DNA of 24,398 nucleotides, taken from JACTMI01 sp964618415. Lineage in GTDB: Bacteria; Acidobacteriota; Thermoanaerobaculia; Multivoradales; JAGPDF01. The stretch is taken from assembly GCA_964618415.1 (NCBI GenBank), contig CAZUAT010000052.1, positions 1-24,398 of the forward strand, written 5' to 3'. Shown here piece after piece: positions 1-8,015 of this stretch. The position numbers and the translations under genes are program-made. The notes beneath the pieces were generated by a model. The model was not told where the DNA came from, searched no databases, and was given only the letters and a program-made list of their open reading frames with translations. How positions within the stretch are numbered: position 1 is the first letter of the stretch; each line of letters starts with the position of its first letter.

Positions 1-504
1 CAGCCCGAGCCCGAACCCGAGCCGGAGCCCGCGCCGCAACCGGAAGTCCAGCCGGCCGCTACGACACCCGCCGCGGCACCGCCGTCAGCGCAGCCGGTGA
101 GCCCTGCTCCGGCGCCGGCCGCGGTTGCGACCGCACCCCCCTCGACGACAACCGCCGCTCCCCCGGTCACGACGCCGCCGCCAGCGCCGCGACCGACCGT
201 GAAGGAAGGCGATCTGGTGCAGCCGGGCCCTGGAGTGCGGCCCCCCGTTCTTGTCAGCTTCGACAAGCCGGAGTATCCTCCGATCGCGCGTCGCATGCGG
301 ATCGAAGGGACGGTGGAACTGTCCCTGCTGGTCGACGAGACCGGAAAGGTCCTCGACGTACGACTCGATCGAGGCGTATCGCAGAACGTCGGCATGAACG
401 AGGCGGCGACCAGTGCCGCCCGCTCCGCCCGTTTCACTCCCGCGACCAAAGACGGCGTGCGGGTCAAGATGTGGTACCGCCTGACGATCCCGTTCAGGCT
501 CTAG
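1..504 (+). CDS. TonB-family protein, C-terminal part (5' end outside window)
   Basis: The reading frame is open from base 1 to the TAG at 502-504, so this is the 3' part of a longer gene. The first 50 or so nt encode alternating Pro-Glu pairs, followed by an Ala/Pro/Thr-rich stretch to about nt 200; this is the typical periplasm-spanning linker of TonB. From about nt 240 a TonB C-terminal domain follows, with the usual YPPIARR motif, the EGTVELSLLVDETGKV strand pair and a closing WYRLTIPF strand. In the family this domain contacts the TonB box of outer-membrane receptors and passes on energy from ExbB/ExbD. The N-terminal membrane anchor must lie upstream of the window. A GTG at 97 could look like a start, but the linker composition continues unbroken upstream of it. 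It could equally be a TonB-domain protein with another role; no ExbB/D or receptor gene is visible. Confidence 0.85.
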   Translation, partial: QPEPEPEPEPAPQPEVQPAATTPAAAPPSAQPVSPAPAPAAVATAPPSTTTAAPPVTTPPPAPRPTVKEGDLVQPGPGVRPPVLVSFDKPEYPPIARRMRIEGTVELSLLVDETGKVLDVRLDRGVSQNVGMNEAATSAARSARFTPATKDGVRVKMWYRLTIPFRL

Positions 505-513
505 GGAGAGCGA

Positions 514-747
514 ATGAGTCTCAACGACCAGCAGCGTAAGTTCTACGAGAACACCCTGACCGTCACCAAGCAGGAGATTGCCGACCTCGACCGCCAGATC
601 GAGGACGAACTGGCGAAGGTCAAGGAAAAGCTCGCGCAGCTTCAGAACGCCAAGAAGGCGAGTCGGCAGATGTACGACGCAGCCTGCCTGCGCCTCGGCA
701 TTCCCAACGACCTCGAAGCCGAAGAAGAGGGCTCGGCGGAGATCTGA
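514..747 (+). CDS. Small charged coiled-coil protein, unknown function
   Basis: This 77-residue protein starts at an ATG 9 nt after the TonB-family stop codon, with an AGGGAG ribosome-binding site at 503-508 overlapping that stop. It is therefore very probably co-translated with the upstream gene. Residues 1-55 are highly charged with heptad-like spacing of Leu, Ile and Val (ADLDRQIEDELAKVKEKL), which predicts one long helix or coiled coil. The tail (RLGIPNDLEAEEE) is acidic. No signal peptide, membrane segment or cysteine is present, so it should be cytoplasmic. I do not recognise a family. Its position suggests a partner or structural role linked to the envelope gene, but that is inference only. 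Confidence 0.7.
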   Translation: MSLNDQQRKFYENTLTVTKQEIADLDRQIEDELAKVKEKLAQLQNAKKASRQMYDAACLRLGIPNDLEAEEEGSAEI

Positions 748-800
748 TCCGCCGCCTCGCCGCCGCCCGGGCGGACGTGCCGCCGGGCGTCGGACGCTGA

Positions 801-831
801 GCCGGGCCGGCCGGCGCCGGCCGGTTCCGGC
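801..831 (+). terminator. Strong GC-rich inverted repeat between the tonB-side genes and accD
   Basis: Positions 807-824 are an 18-nt perfect palindrome. Allowing one G-U pair and one bulge, the arms 801-812 and 819-831 form a stem of about 12 bp around a 6-nt loop. It lies 54 nt after the stop of the small coiled-coil gene and 28 nt before accD. No T-run follows, so it is not a classical intrinsic terminator. It may stall transcription or protect the upstream mRNA 3' end. Confidence 0.4.
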
Positions 832-859
832 AGCCCGCTAGCGTCGGCGATTCGCGCCC

Positions 860-1705
<846 letters not shown>

Positions 1706-1721
1706 TCCCGGGCAACTCTCA

Positions 1722-3023
1722 ATGAGCCGCAAGCGGGTCGACGCGCTGCTGGCGCCACTCGACCGCCTCGGAGTGCGCCTCGACCTGGCGCCGATGCGCA
1801 GGCTGCTCGCCGCCCTCGGCGATCCGCAGGCCGGGCTCGCGATCGTGCTTGTTGCGGGCACCAACGGCAAGGGCTCGACGGCCGCGATGCTGGCGGCCAT
1901 CGCGCGCGCCGCCGGCTACCGTGTCGCGCTGCACACCTCTCCGCATCTGGTGCGGGTCGAGGAACGGGTGGTTGTCGACGGCGAGCCGGTCGATCCAGCC
2001 CGCCTGGCGGCCGCCCTCGAGCGGGTTCTCGCCGTCGCCGGGGCCGCCGGCCCGCTCGGTCCGACCTACTTCGAGGCCACGGTCGCCGCGGCGTTCGTGC
2101 TGTTTGCCGAGCAGCAGCCGGACCTCGCGGTAGTCGAGATCGGCATGGGAGGCCGACTCGATGCCACCAATGCGGCCGAGCCGCTGCTGTCGGTGATCAC
2201 GCCGATCGCGCTCGATCACACGGCGGAGCTGGGCACCACTCTCCGTGCCGTGGCCGGCGAGAAGGCGGGGATCCTGCGGCGCGATCGCCCGGCGGTCTTC
2301 GCGCGCCAGGCGCCCGAGGCCGAGCGCGCACTGCTCGAAGCGGCGGCGCGCATCGGCGCCCGCGCGCATCGGCGCGAAGCGCTCGTGCGGCAGATCCGCG
2401 CGCAGTGGCGCGGCCTCGACGGGCACCTCGTCGAGTTCGAACTCGCCGGCCAGTCGCTGGAGGTCGAGCTGTCGCTGCCCGGGGAGCACCAGCTCGAGAA
2501 TGCCGCCACGGCAGTGGCCGCGGCGCAGCTGCTCAGCGGCGAAGGCGCCCTGACGCTCGACGCGGCCGCGATCCGAGGTGGTCTGTCGACGGTGCGCTGG
2601 CCGGGCCGCCTGGAGTCGTTCCGGCCAGCCGACGGTGGACCGACCGTGCTGCTCGACGCGGCCCACAATCCGCACGGCTGCGCCGCTCTCGCGCGTTTCC
2701 TGGATCGGCTGGATCGACCGTTCACGCTGCTGTTCGGCGCCCTGGCCGACAAGCAGATCGCCGAAATGCTGCCGGAACTGGCGCAGCGCGCACGCCAAGT
2801 GGTGTTGACGCGCCCCGATTCCGCGCGTGCCGCAGACCCGGCCGACCTGCGCGCCCTCGTGCCGGCGGGCCGCCCGGTCGAAGTCGAGCCCGATCCGGAG
2901 CGCGCTCTCGCCGTCGCCCGCAGCGCGCCGCCGGACCTGGTCGTCGCCTGCGGATCGCTCTACCTGCTCGGTGTCCTGCGGCCGCTGCTGGCCGAAGACC
3001 GGAAGGAACCTCCGCGAAGCTGA
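1722..3023 (+). CDS. folC: Bifunctional dihydrofolate synthase / folylpolyglutamate synthase
   Basis: FolC joins glutamate to dihydropteroate and then adds further glutamates to tetrahydrofolate, using ATP. The 433-residue product is of usual family length. It shows the ATP-binding loop VAGTNGKGST (residues 44-53), then HTSPHL, the Mur-ligase-like block EIGMGGRLDATN, the ITPIALDHTAELG metal/ATP segment with EKAGIL, and LDAAHNPHG in the C-terminal glutamate-ligase domain. The bifunctional activity is assumed from the family; single-function versions cannot be excluded from sequence alone. The gene starts 16 nt after accD and has only a weak ribosome-binding site, which fits translation following accD. 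It ends 11 nt from the convergent CDGSH gene, so the two transcripts must terminate within or past each other. Confidence 0.95.
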   Translation: MSRKRVDALLAPLDRLGVRLDLAPMRRLLAALGDPQAGLAIVLVAGTNGKGSTAAMLAAIARAAGYRVALHTSPHLVRVEERVVVDGEPVDPARLAAALERVLAVAGAAGPLGPTYFEATVAAAFVLFAEQQPDLAVVEIGMGGRLDATNAAEPLLSVITPIALDHTAELGTTLRAVAGEKAGILRRDRPAVFARQAPEAERALLEAAARIGARAHRREALVRQIRAQWRGLDGHLVEFELAGQSLEVELSLPGEHQLENAATAVAAAQLLSGEGALTLDAAAIRGGLSTVRWPGRLESFRPADGGPTVLLDAAHNPHGCAALARFLDRLDRPFTLLFGALADKQIAEMLPELAQRARQVVLTRPDSARAADPADLRALVPAGRPVEVEPDPERALAVARSAPPDLVVACGSLYLLGVLRPLLAEDRKEPPRS

Positions 3024-3034
3024 CAGCGTGCCGT

Positions 3035-3268
3035 TCAGCGCGCCGCCGGCGGAGGCAGGTCGCGCGCGACCACGACCGAGTCGAACTCGCAGCGGCCGTG
3101 TGAGCCGTCACAGAACGGCTTGCTCTCCGAGGCTCCGCAGCGACAGAGCGAGACGACGCGCCGCCCTCCGAGTCCGAACGGTTGCCCGGCGCCGTCGACC
3201 AGCTCCAGCTCCTCACCCTCGCCGACCTCCACCCGGAGGGACCCGCTGTCACGCACCACGATTCTCAT
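3035..3268 (-). CDS. CDGSH-type iron-sulfur domain protein
   Basis: The 77-residue protein begins at the ATG at 3268. A longer open frame continues upstream but is only antisense to YjbQ and the decarboxylase. The C-terminal half has the complete CDGSH 2Fe-2S signature: Cys42, Cys44, Cys53 and His57 in the order C-x-C-x2-S-x3-P-x-C-D-G-S-H. In this family three Cys and one His hold a redox-active, often labile, 2Fe-2S cluster. The first 40 residues form a short beta-rich stretch. No membrane anchor is present, unlike mitochondrial mitoNEET. It is the last gene of the decarboxylase-yjbQ-CDGSH operon, 14 nt after yjbQ. Its partner and physiological role are unknown. Confidence 0.9.
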   Translation of the reverse strand: MRIVVRDSGSLRVEVGEGEELELVDGAGQPFGLGGRRVVSLCRCGASESKPFCDGSHGRCEFDSVVVARDLPPPAAR

Positions 3269-3282
3269 GCTCGCTCCCCGGC

Positions 3283-3717
3283 CTATTCGCCGATGATCTT
3301 TACCAGCACCCGCTTGCGGCGACCGCCGTCGAATTCGCCGTAGAAGATCCGCTCCCACGGCCCGAAGTCGAGTCGCCCGTCGGTCACGGCGACGACCACT
3401 TCGCGACCCATCACCTGGCGCTTGAGGTGGGCATCGGCGTTGTCCTCGCCGGTCCGGTTGTGGCGGTAGCCCCCGCGCTTCGGATCGGACCCCGCGTCGA
3501 ACGGGGCGAGCTGCTCGAGCCAGCGCTCGTAGTCCTCGTGCAGCCCGCTCTCGTCGTCGTTGATGAACACCGAGGCGGTGATGTGCATGGCGTTGACCAG
3601 GCAGAACCCCTCCCGGATGCCGCTCGCCGCCAGCGCCTCTTCGACCAGCGGCGTGATGTGCACGAACGCGCGTCGAGTCGGGACGTGGAACCACAGCTCC
3701 TGGCGCCAGCTCTTCAT
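3283..3717 (-). CDS. YjbQ / UPF0047 family protein
   Basis: This 144-residue protein matches the YjbQ/UPF0047 family throughout: the HITPLVEEAL segment, HITASVFINDDESGL, the His/Asn-rich YRHNRTGEDNADAHLKRQ, and the closing GRLDFGPWERIFYGEFDG. Family members form compact trimers with clustered His and acidic residues. Some have been reported to have weak thiamine-phosphate-synthase-like activity, from which the database name secondary thiamine-phosphate synthase comes; the physiological reaction is uncertain. The ATG at 3717 overlaps the TGA of the upstream decarboxylase by 4 nt (ATGA), implying translational coupling. The CDGSH gene follows after 14 nt. Family assignment is firm, function is not. 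Confidence 0.93.
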   Translation of the reverse strand: MKSWRQELWFHVPTRRAFVHITPLVEEALAASGIREGFCLVNAMHITASVFINDDESGLHEDYERWLEQLAPFDAGSDPKRGGYRHNRTGEDNADAHLKRQVMGREVVVAVTDGRLDFGPWERIFYGEFDGGRRKRVLVKIIGE

Positions 3718-5669
3718 CGGCTCTCCCCCACGATCTCGTCGAGCGTCTCCTCGAATACCCGCCCGAGCTCGGCGGCGAACGCTTCAACGTAGTCGGTGCG
3801 GCCGCGCGGATCCCCGACGAACGGGTCCATGACCGTGCAGCGCAGCACCGCAACACCGCCGGCTCGCAGGTAGTCGTCGCGCCGCCAGCCCAGCAGCTCG
3901 ACCAGCGGCAACGGCGCTTCGCCGTACTCACTGGAGCGCAGCACGGTACGGGTGACGACGAACTCGACCTCGCGCGGCGACCGACCCGGCACCACGCTCA
4001 TGCGGCGGTGCACGCCGGCGATGAACTCGTTGGCCGCGTCGAGCGACGGAAAGCGGCGGTGCGCAACGCCGAAACAGACGATGTTGAGGTCTGGCTCGGG
4101 CAGGGTGACGACGCGGAACTCCCCGAAGTCCCCCTCGCTCAGGCGCTCGTGCAGGGCCAAGGCGCCGCGCGCCGTGGCGACGATCAGCCGACCGTGGCCG
4201 TCCCCGTCGAGCGGCAGCACGCGGTGCGACAGCCAGACCGATGCGGCGGCCGCTCCCGGCTTCGAGCCCTCCAGGATGTACGGGCCGATGGCGGCCAGCG
4301 ACGCCGGGCTCTCGGCGTGAAAGACATACGGCGCGTCGGTCGCCACCAGCTCGCGCACCCGGCGGTCCCGGAACAGGACCGCGCCGGCGGGATACGGCAC
4401 GAAGCCGAATTTGTGCGGATCGATGGTCACCGAATCGGTGCCTTCCACCCCGATCAGGGCTCGCCAGACCTCCGGCGACGGCCAGCGGTGCGGTGCAACC
4501 TCGGCACGCACTGCCTCGATCGGCCGCCGCGAACCGTCCGCCGCCCGGGTCATCGAGATGGCGTAACCGCCCCAGGCCGCGTCGGCGTGCAGCGGAAACG
4601 CCAGCCCGAGCTCACGACCGGCGCCGGCCCGCACATCGAGCAGGCGGTCGATCGGATCCACGGCGCTCTCCTCGGTGGTTCCCACCACCGCGACTGCCGC
4701 CAGTACCGGCGTGCGGGTCGCCGCCAGGTCGCGCAGCACCGTCTCCAGCGCGCCGACGTCGATGCGGAAGCGCCGGTCGACCGGAACGTGACGCAGCTGG
4801 TCGCTGCCGATGCCGAGGGCGCGGCAGATCTTCTCCCACGAGTAGTGCGCGGTCGACGGCACCAGCACGACGGCCGGCGGCAGCGGGTCTCCGAACTCCA
4901 GGGCCAGCCGGCGACCGTACTCCTGGTGGCCGACCCGCGCCAGCGAGTGGCGGGCCAGCACTTCGACCGCCGCCTCTCCGCCGCCGGCCGCCGACAGCAG
5001 GCCGTCAGCGGCGTCGAGCGCCGCGCCCGGCGGCACGTTGAGCAGCTCCCACAGACCGAGGCTGGCGATGGGCGCCCGGCGGCCATCGGCGCGCTCGATC
5101 TCGAACTCGCCGAGGCCGAGTTCGTCTGCCGCGCCGGACAGGGCGACCGGCAGATACTTGACGTTGCGCGCCACCCAGAACGCCTCGAAGTTGGCCACTG
5201 TGCCGCCCGAGGTCAGGTGACCCCACGCCCGCTCGGCCGGGTAGCCGACCATCCCCGCCAGTTGCGCCGCGACCTCCAGCTCGAGGCGGGTGGTGACCGG
5301 CGATCCTTCGACCGCGACGTTGTTGGGGTTGTAGAGCAGCGTGGCGAAGTAGCCGACCAGCGAGGCGAGCGTCAGGTCGGCGGTCATGTGACCGATGTAG
5401 CGCGGCGAAAAGAACGGCACCCCACCCTTGAGTTCACCGAGCAGTGAGAGCAACTCCTGGGCGAGCACCGACTGTGCCCGCTCGTACTCCGGAAGCCGCT
5501 TGTCGAGCTCGCCGATCTCGAAGCCGTCCTCGGGGTGAAAGTTGCGGCGCCAGAAGACGTGGTCGCGCAGCGCTTCGAGCAGGAGCCGCTCGAGCACGTC
5601 GGCGTTCTCGGCCTTGGGGCCGAGAAAGAGCGAGCGCAGATCGAGCGCCGGACGTGACGGGTCGGTCAT
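3714..5669 (-). CDS. PLP-dependent group II decarboxylase, tyrosine-decarboxylase-like
   Basis: The 651-residue protein is a fold-type I PLP decarboxylase. The PLP lysine is K420 in SVTIDPHKFGFVPY, and HADAAWGGY (361-369) supplies the Asp that contacts the cofactor nitrogen. As I recall it, the enterococcal tyrosine decarboxylase has the same layout end to end: LRSLFLGPKAEN near the N-terminus, YNPNNVAVEGSPVTT, WGHLTSGGTVANFE, the YILEGSKPGAAAASVW block and an RAGGVAVLRCTVMDPF C-terminal segment. It should release CO2 from an aromatic or acidic L-amino acid; tyrosine is my first guess, glutamate or another substrate is possible. I chose the ATG at 5669 because homology begins about nine codons later; a GTG at 5723 would add 18 non-homologous residues. 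No amino-acid/amine antiporter is adjacent, unlike acid-resistance tdc or gad clusters. Confidence 0.88.
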   Translation of the reverse strand: MTDPSRPALDLRSLFLGPKAENADVLERLLLEALRDHVFWRRNFHPEDGFEIGELDKRLPEYERAQSVLAQELLSLLGELKGGVPFFSPRYIGHMTADLTLASLVGYFATLLYNPNNVAVEGSPVTTRLELEVAAQLAGMVGYPAERAWGHLTSGGTVANFEAFWVARNVKYLPVALSGAADELGLGEFEIERADGRRAPIASLGLWELLNVPPGAALDAADGLLSAAGGGEAAVEVLARHSLARVGHQEYGRRLALEFGDPLPPAVVLVPSTAHYSWEKICRALGIGSDQLRHVPVDRRFRIDVGALETVLRDLAATRTPVLAAVAVVGTTEESAVDPIDRLLDVRAGAGRELGLAFPLHADAAWGGYAISMTRAADGSRRPIEAVRAEVAPHRWPSPEVWRALIGVEGTDSVTIDPHKFGFVPYPAGAVLFRDRRVRELVATDAPYVFHAESPASLAAIGPYILEGSKPGAAAASVWLSHRVLPLDGDGHGRLIVATARGALALHERLSEGDFGEFRVVTLPEPDLNIVCFGVAHRRFPSLDAANEFIAGVHRRMSVVPGRSPREVEFVVTRTVLRSSEYGEAPLPLVELLGWRRDDYLRAGGVAVLRCTVMDPFVGDPRGRTDYVEAFAAELGRVFEETLDEIVGESR

Positions 5670-5679
5670 GGGTCCGGTC

Positions 5680-5685
5680 AGTCTA
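5680..5685 (-). promoter_or_regulatory. Possible -10 element for the decarboxylase operon
   Basis: On the minus strand TAGACT lies 10 nt upstream of the decarboxylase ATG. There is no clear Shine-Dalgarno sequence, so an almost leaderless transcript is possible. No convincing -35 is found at 16-18 nt. A small inverted repeat (5690-5694 with 5699-5703) lies just upstream of it. This is a weak call. Confidence 0.25.
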
Positions 5686-5767
5686 CCGCCCGGATCGGTC
5701 CGGAACGGGCAACTGGCGGTCACACTTCGACCCGACCGGCTCCTTGGTAAGCGAGGAGGCTCTTGCC

Positions 5768-6703
5768 ATGACCCCCAAGACCCAACGCCCCATCGTTCGC
5801 CGCCTGTTTCCGTTCTGGACGCTCATCGTCGCCGTCGTCGCGGCCACCGCGGTGTCGGGCCGCTTTGCCGACTATCGCGACCTGTTCGACGCGCAGGTGG
5901 TCGGCTCGGGCCCGCCGCTCATCCTCATCCCCGGCCTCGCGACGAGCGGGGAGGTCTGGGGCGACACCGTGGCCCAGCTGCGCGACCGCTACGAACTGCA
6001 CGTCCTGACCCTCGCCGGCTTCGGCGGGCCGCAGAGCGTAGGCGCTCCCTTCCTGCCGCGGGTCGCCACCGCCCTGACCGAGTACGCCGACCAGCACCGC
6101 CTCGAGCGGCCGGTGCTGATCGGGCACAGCCTGGGCGGCTTCGTCGCCCTGCTCGCCGCGAGCGAAGCCCCGGACCGCTTCGCCGGTGTCGTCTCGGTCG
6201 ACGGCCTGCCGTTCCTGCCGGCCGTCGCCGATGCGACCCTCACCGCCGCGAGCCAGGCCGACCGTGCCGCTGCGCTGCGGACCTTCCACGAAAAGCTCGA
6301 CCGCGAGGCGTACCTGGCACAGACTCAGCTCGTGCTGACGTCGATGATCACCGGCGAGGCCGACCGCCAACGGGCGCTCGGTTGGGCCTCGGCCACCGAT
6401 CCGGCCGCTGCGGGCCTGGCCATCGCCGAGATGCTGACCACCGACCTGCGCGGTCGTGTCGGCGCGATCCCGGCGCCGATCCTGCTCATCGGCGCGCTCG
6501 GCAGCGTGCCCGAGCCGATGCGCGAGGCCACCCGCGCCGCCTACCGCGCGCAGCTCGTCGCCGCCCCCCAGGCCGAGGTCGTCTTCCACGACGAGGCGCG
6601 GCACTTCCTGATGCTCGACGCTCCGGCCTTTCTGAAGGCCCAGCTCGACCAGTTCCTCACCCGCGCGCTTGCCGGCCGCGCACCGGCCGGGAGCCCGCAG
6701 TGA
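5768..6703 (+). CDS. Membrane-anchored alpha/beta hydrolase
   Basis: The start is the ATG at 5768, with a strong GAGGAGG at 5753-5759; the longer open frame upstream is antisense to the decarboxylase. The 311-residue protein begins with a basic stretch and one hydrophobic segment (about residues 14-29, FPFWTLIVAVVAATAV), suggesting a signal anchor or signal peptide. The alpha/beta-hydrolase fold follows: an LILIPGLATS oxyanion-hole region, the nucleophile elbow GHSLGG with Ser121, and His279 in HDEARHFLMLDAP. The usual acid residue after the seventh strand is not obvious in LIGALGSVPEP. The substrate is unknown; esterase or lactonase-like roles are possible. The stop codon overlaps the sigma-factor start (GTGA), so the two are translationally coupled, which suggests a shared response. 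Confidence 0.88.
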   Translation: MTPKTQRPIVRRLFPFWTLIVAVVAATAVSGRFADYRDLFDAQVVGSGPPLILIPGLATSGEVWGDTVAQLRDRYELHVLTLAGFGGPQSVGAPFLPRVATALTEYADQHRLERPVLIGHSLGGFVALLAASEAPDRFAGVVSVDGLPFLPAVADATLTAASQADRAAALRTFHEKLDREAYLAQTQLVLTSMITGEADRQRALGWASATDPAAAGLAIAEMLTTDLRGRVGAIPAPILLIGALGSVPEPMREATRAAYRAQLVAAPQAEVVFHDEARHFLMLDAPAFLKAQLDQFLTRALAGRAPAGSPQ

Positions 6704-7872
6704 GCCACGCCGGGGGCGCGGCCCTTGCCCTGGTCGTCGACCAGGCACTGCCGGCAGCGGCGGGCGGCGACCGCGACGCCTTCGCCCGCCTCGTGGAGGC
6801 AACGCGCAACAGCGTGGTCTCGATCGCGCTCGCCATCGTGCGCGATACCGACCTGGCGCGCGACATCGCGCAGGACGTCTTCCTCGCCACCTGGCGCGAC
6901 CTGGGTGCACTGCGCGAACCGCGCAGCTTCCTGCCCTGGCTGCGCCAGGCGACCCGGCACCGGGCCTACCACGTCCTGCGCACCGAGCGGCGGCGCCGGC
7001 GGCGGGTCACGCTCGCCGACTCCGACGAGCAGCTCGCTGCCGCGGTCGATCCGCGGCTGGGTGTCGACGCGACGCTCGTCGCCGAGGAGGATCGCCTCGC
7101 CCTGTCGACTGTGCTCGACGAACTGCCGGCCGAGACGCGCGAGGTCGTGCTGCTCTACTACTGGGAGGGCGAGTCGAGCGCCCAGGTTGCCGAGCTGCTC
7201 GGGCTGTCGGAGGCGGCGGTGCGCAAGCGGGTGTCGCGCGCGCGGCGTGCACTGCGTTCGAGTCTGCTGGCTCACTTCGCCGAGGCCTCGCGCCGGGCCG
7301 CCCCGGGCAGCGCATTGACCGCGGCGGTGATGACCGCGCTGTCGATCGCTGCGCCCGCTTCGGCCGCCACCACGACGGCGATCGGCGCCGCGGCAGCGGG
7401 TGCTCACGCCACGCACGCCTCCCTGCTGACAAAGCTGCTTGCCGGCCTCGCCAGTTTCGGCGGCGCGATCCTGCTGCCGGCCGCCGGCGGCGCCGTCGGC
7501 GTGCTGCTCGGGACCCGCCAGCTGCGCCGCCGGGCCCGGTCGGTGGCCGAGCTGGCGGCGCTGCGCCGCTTCGAGGCGGCAAGTCTGGCGCTGGTCGTAG
7601 GCGCCGCGGTCGCCTTCCCGACCCTCTGGCTGGCCACCGGCAGCCGCTGGGCTCCGGTCGCGACGTTCGCTACCTTCCTCGCCAGCCTCGGCGCGCTGCA
7701 CGCCTTCTGGCTGCCGCGCATCGTCGCCGCACGCCACGCCCTCGAACTGCGCGAGGACCCCGAGCGCGCCCGGCGGACGCGGGCGCGCGAGCGGCGCGCT
7801 GCCTGGCTCGGCTGGATCCTCGGTCTGCTCGGCGGCACTGCCGGGCTGCTGGGCGGCCTGCTGCTCGACTGA
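6700..7872 (+). CDS. ECF-like sigma-70 factor with C-terminal multi-pass membrane domain
   Basis: The start is the GTG at 6700 that overlaps the hydrolase TGA; open frame further upstream is a shadow of the hydrolase. The product is 390 residues, about twice a normal ECF sigma factor. Residues 25-95 are region 2 (DIAQDVFLATWRDL and PRSFLPWLRQATRHRAY), which recognises the -10 element. Residues 135-187 are region 4, with the helix-turn-helix QVAELLGLSEAAVRKRVSRAR, which recognises the -35 element. Residues 205-389 hold four or five hydrophobic segments (about 205-234, 246-271, 293-312, 316-338 and 368-389) separated by basic loops. The membrane part may hold the factor at the membrane as a built-in anti-sigma or sensor domain; that is inference. 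No separate anti-sigma factor gene is adjacent. Confidence 0.88.
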   Translation: MSHAGGAALALVVDQALPAAAGGDRDAFARLVEATRNSVVSIALAIVRDTDLARDIAQDVFLATWRDLGALREPRSFLPWLRQATRHRAYHVLRTERRRRRRVTLADSDEQLAAAVDPRLGVDATLVAEEDRLALSTVLDELPAETREVVLLYYWEGESSAQVAELLGLSEAAVRKRVSRARRALRSSLLAHFAEASRRAAPGSALTAAVMTALSIAAPASAATTTAIGAAAAGAHATHASLLTKLLAGLASFGGAILLPAAGGAVGVLLGTRQLRRRARSVAELAALRRFEAASLALVVGAAVAFPTLWLATGSRWAPVATFATFLASLGALHAFWLPRIVAARHALELREDPERARRTRARERRAAWLGWILGLLGGTAGLLGGLLLD

Positions 7873-7928
7873 CTGCCGGCTGGCGGCTACCGCCCGCCCG
7901 GGTGGCGCGTCCGCCGCGCCGGCGCCGG

Positions 7929-7934
7929 TAAGCT
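7929..7934 (+). promoter_or_regulatory. Possible -10 element before the adaptor gene
   Basis: TAAGCT fits TAnnnT and sits in the 143-nt gap between the sigma factor and the efflux adaptor, 81 nt before the adaptor start. No clear -35 is seen in the very GC-rich flank. It suggests that the exporter pair has its own promoter, but support is weak. Confidence 0.22.
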
Positions 7935-7946
7935 ACGGCGCGGAAT

Positions 7947-7964
7947 CTGCACCGCTCCGTGCAG
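7947..7964 (+). other. Small inverted repeat in the adaptor leader
   Basis: CTGCAC and GTGCAG form a perfect 6-bp stem with a 6-nt loop. It begins 12 nt after the candidate -10, so it would lie near the 5' end of the mRNA. It could be an operator or a stability hairpin, or chance. Confidence 0.3.
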
Positions 7965-8015
7965 CGCGCGCCCGCCGGTGCGGACCGCGGCAGGCATCCG
8001 GAGGAAGGCGACGAC

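Noticed and set aside
1..60. Glu-Pro codon repeat as a regulatory DNA repeat
   Set aside because: It is in frame with the TonB-family protein and matches the known Pro-Glu linker of such proteins.
4008..5447. Long plus-strand open frame (479 codons) opposite the decarboxylase
   Set aside because: Composition is Arg/Gln/His/Gly-rich without motifs, and the opposite strand encodes a convincing PLP enzyme.
5670..5767. A clear promoter for the hydrolase-sigma pair in the divergent gap
   Set aside because: No pair of -35 and -10 boxes with proper spacing could be found on the plus strand. An alternative sigma factor promoter remains possible.
5542..6699. N-terminal extension of the sigma factor reading through the hydrolase region
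   Set aside because: The sequence is low-complexity Arg/Pro/Gly and out of frame with a real hydrolase. Sigma region 2 begins only after the GTG at 6700.
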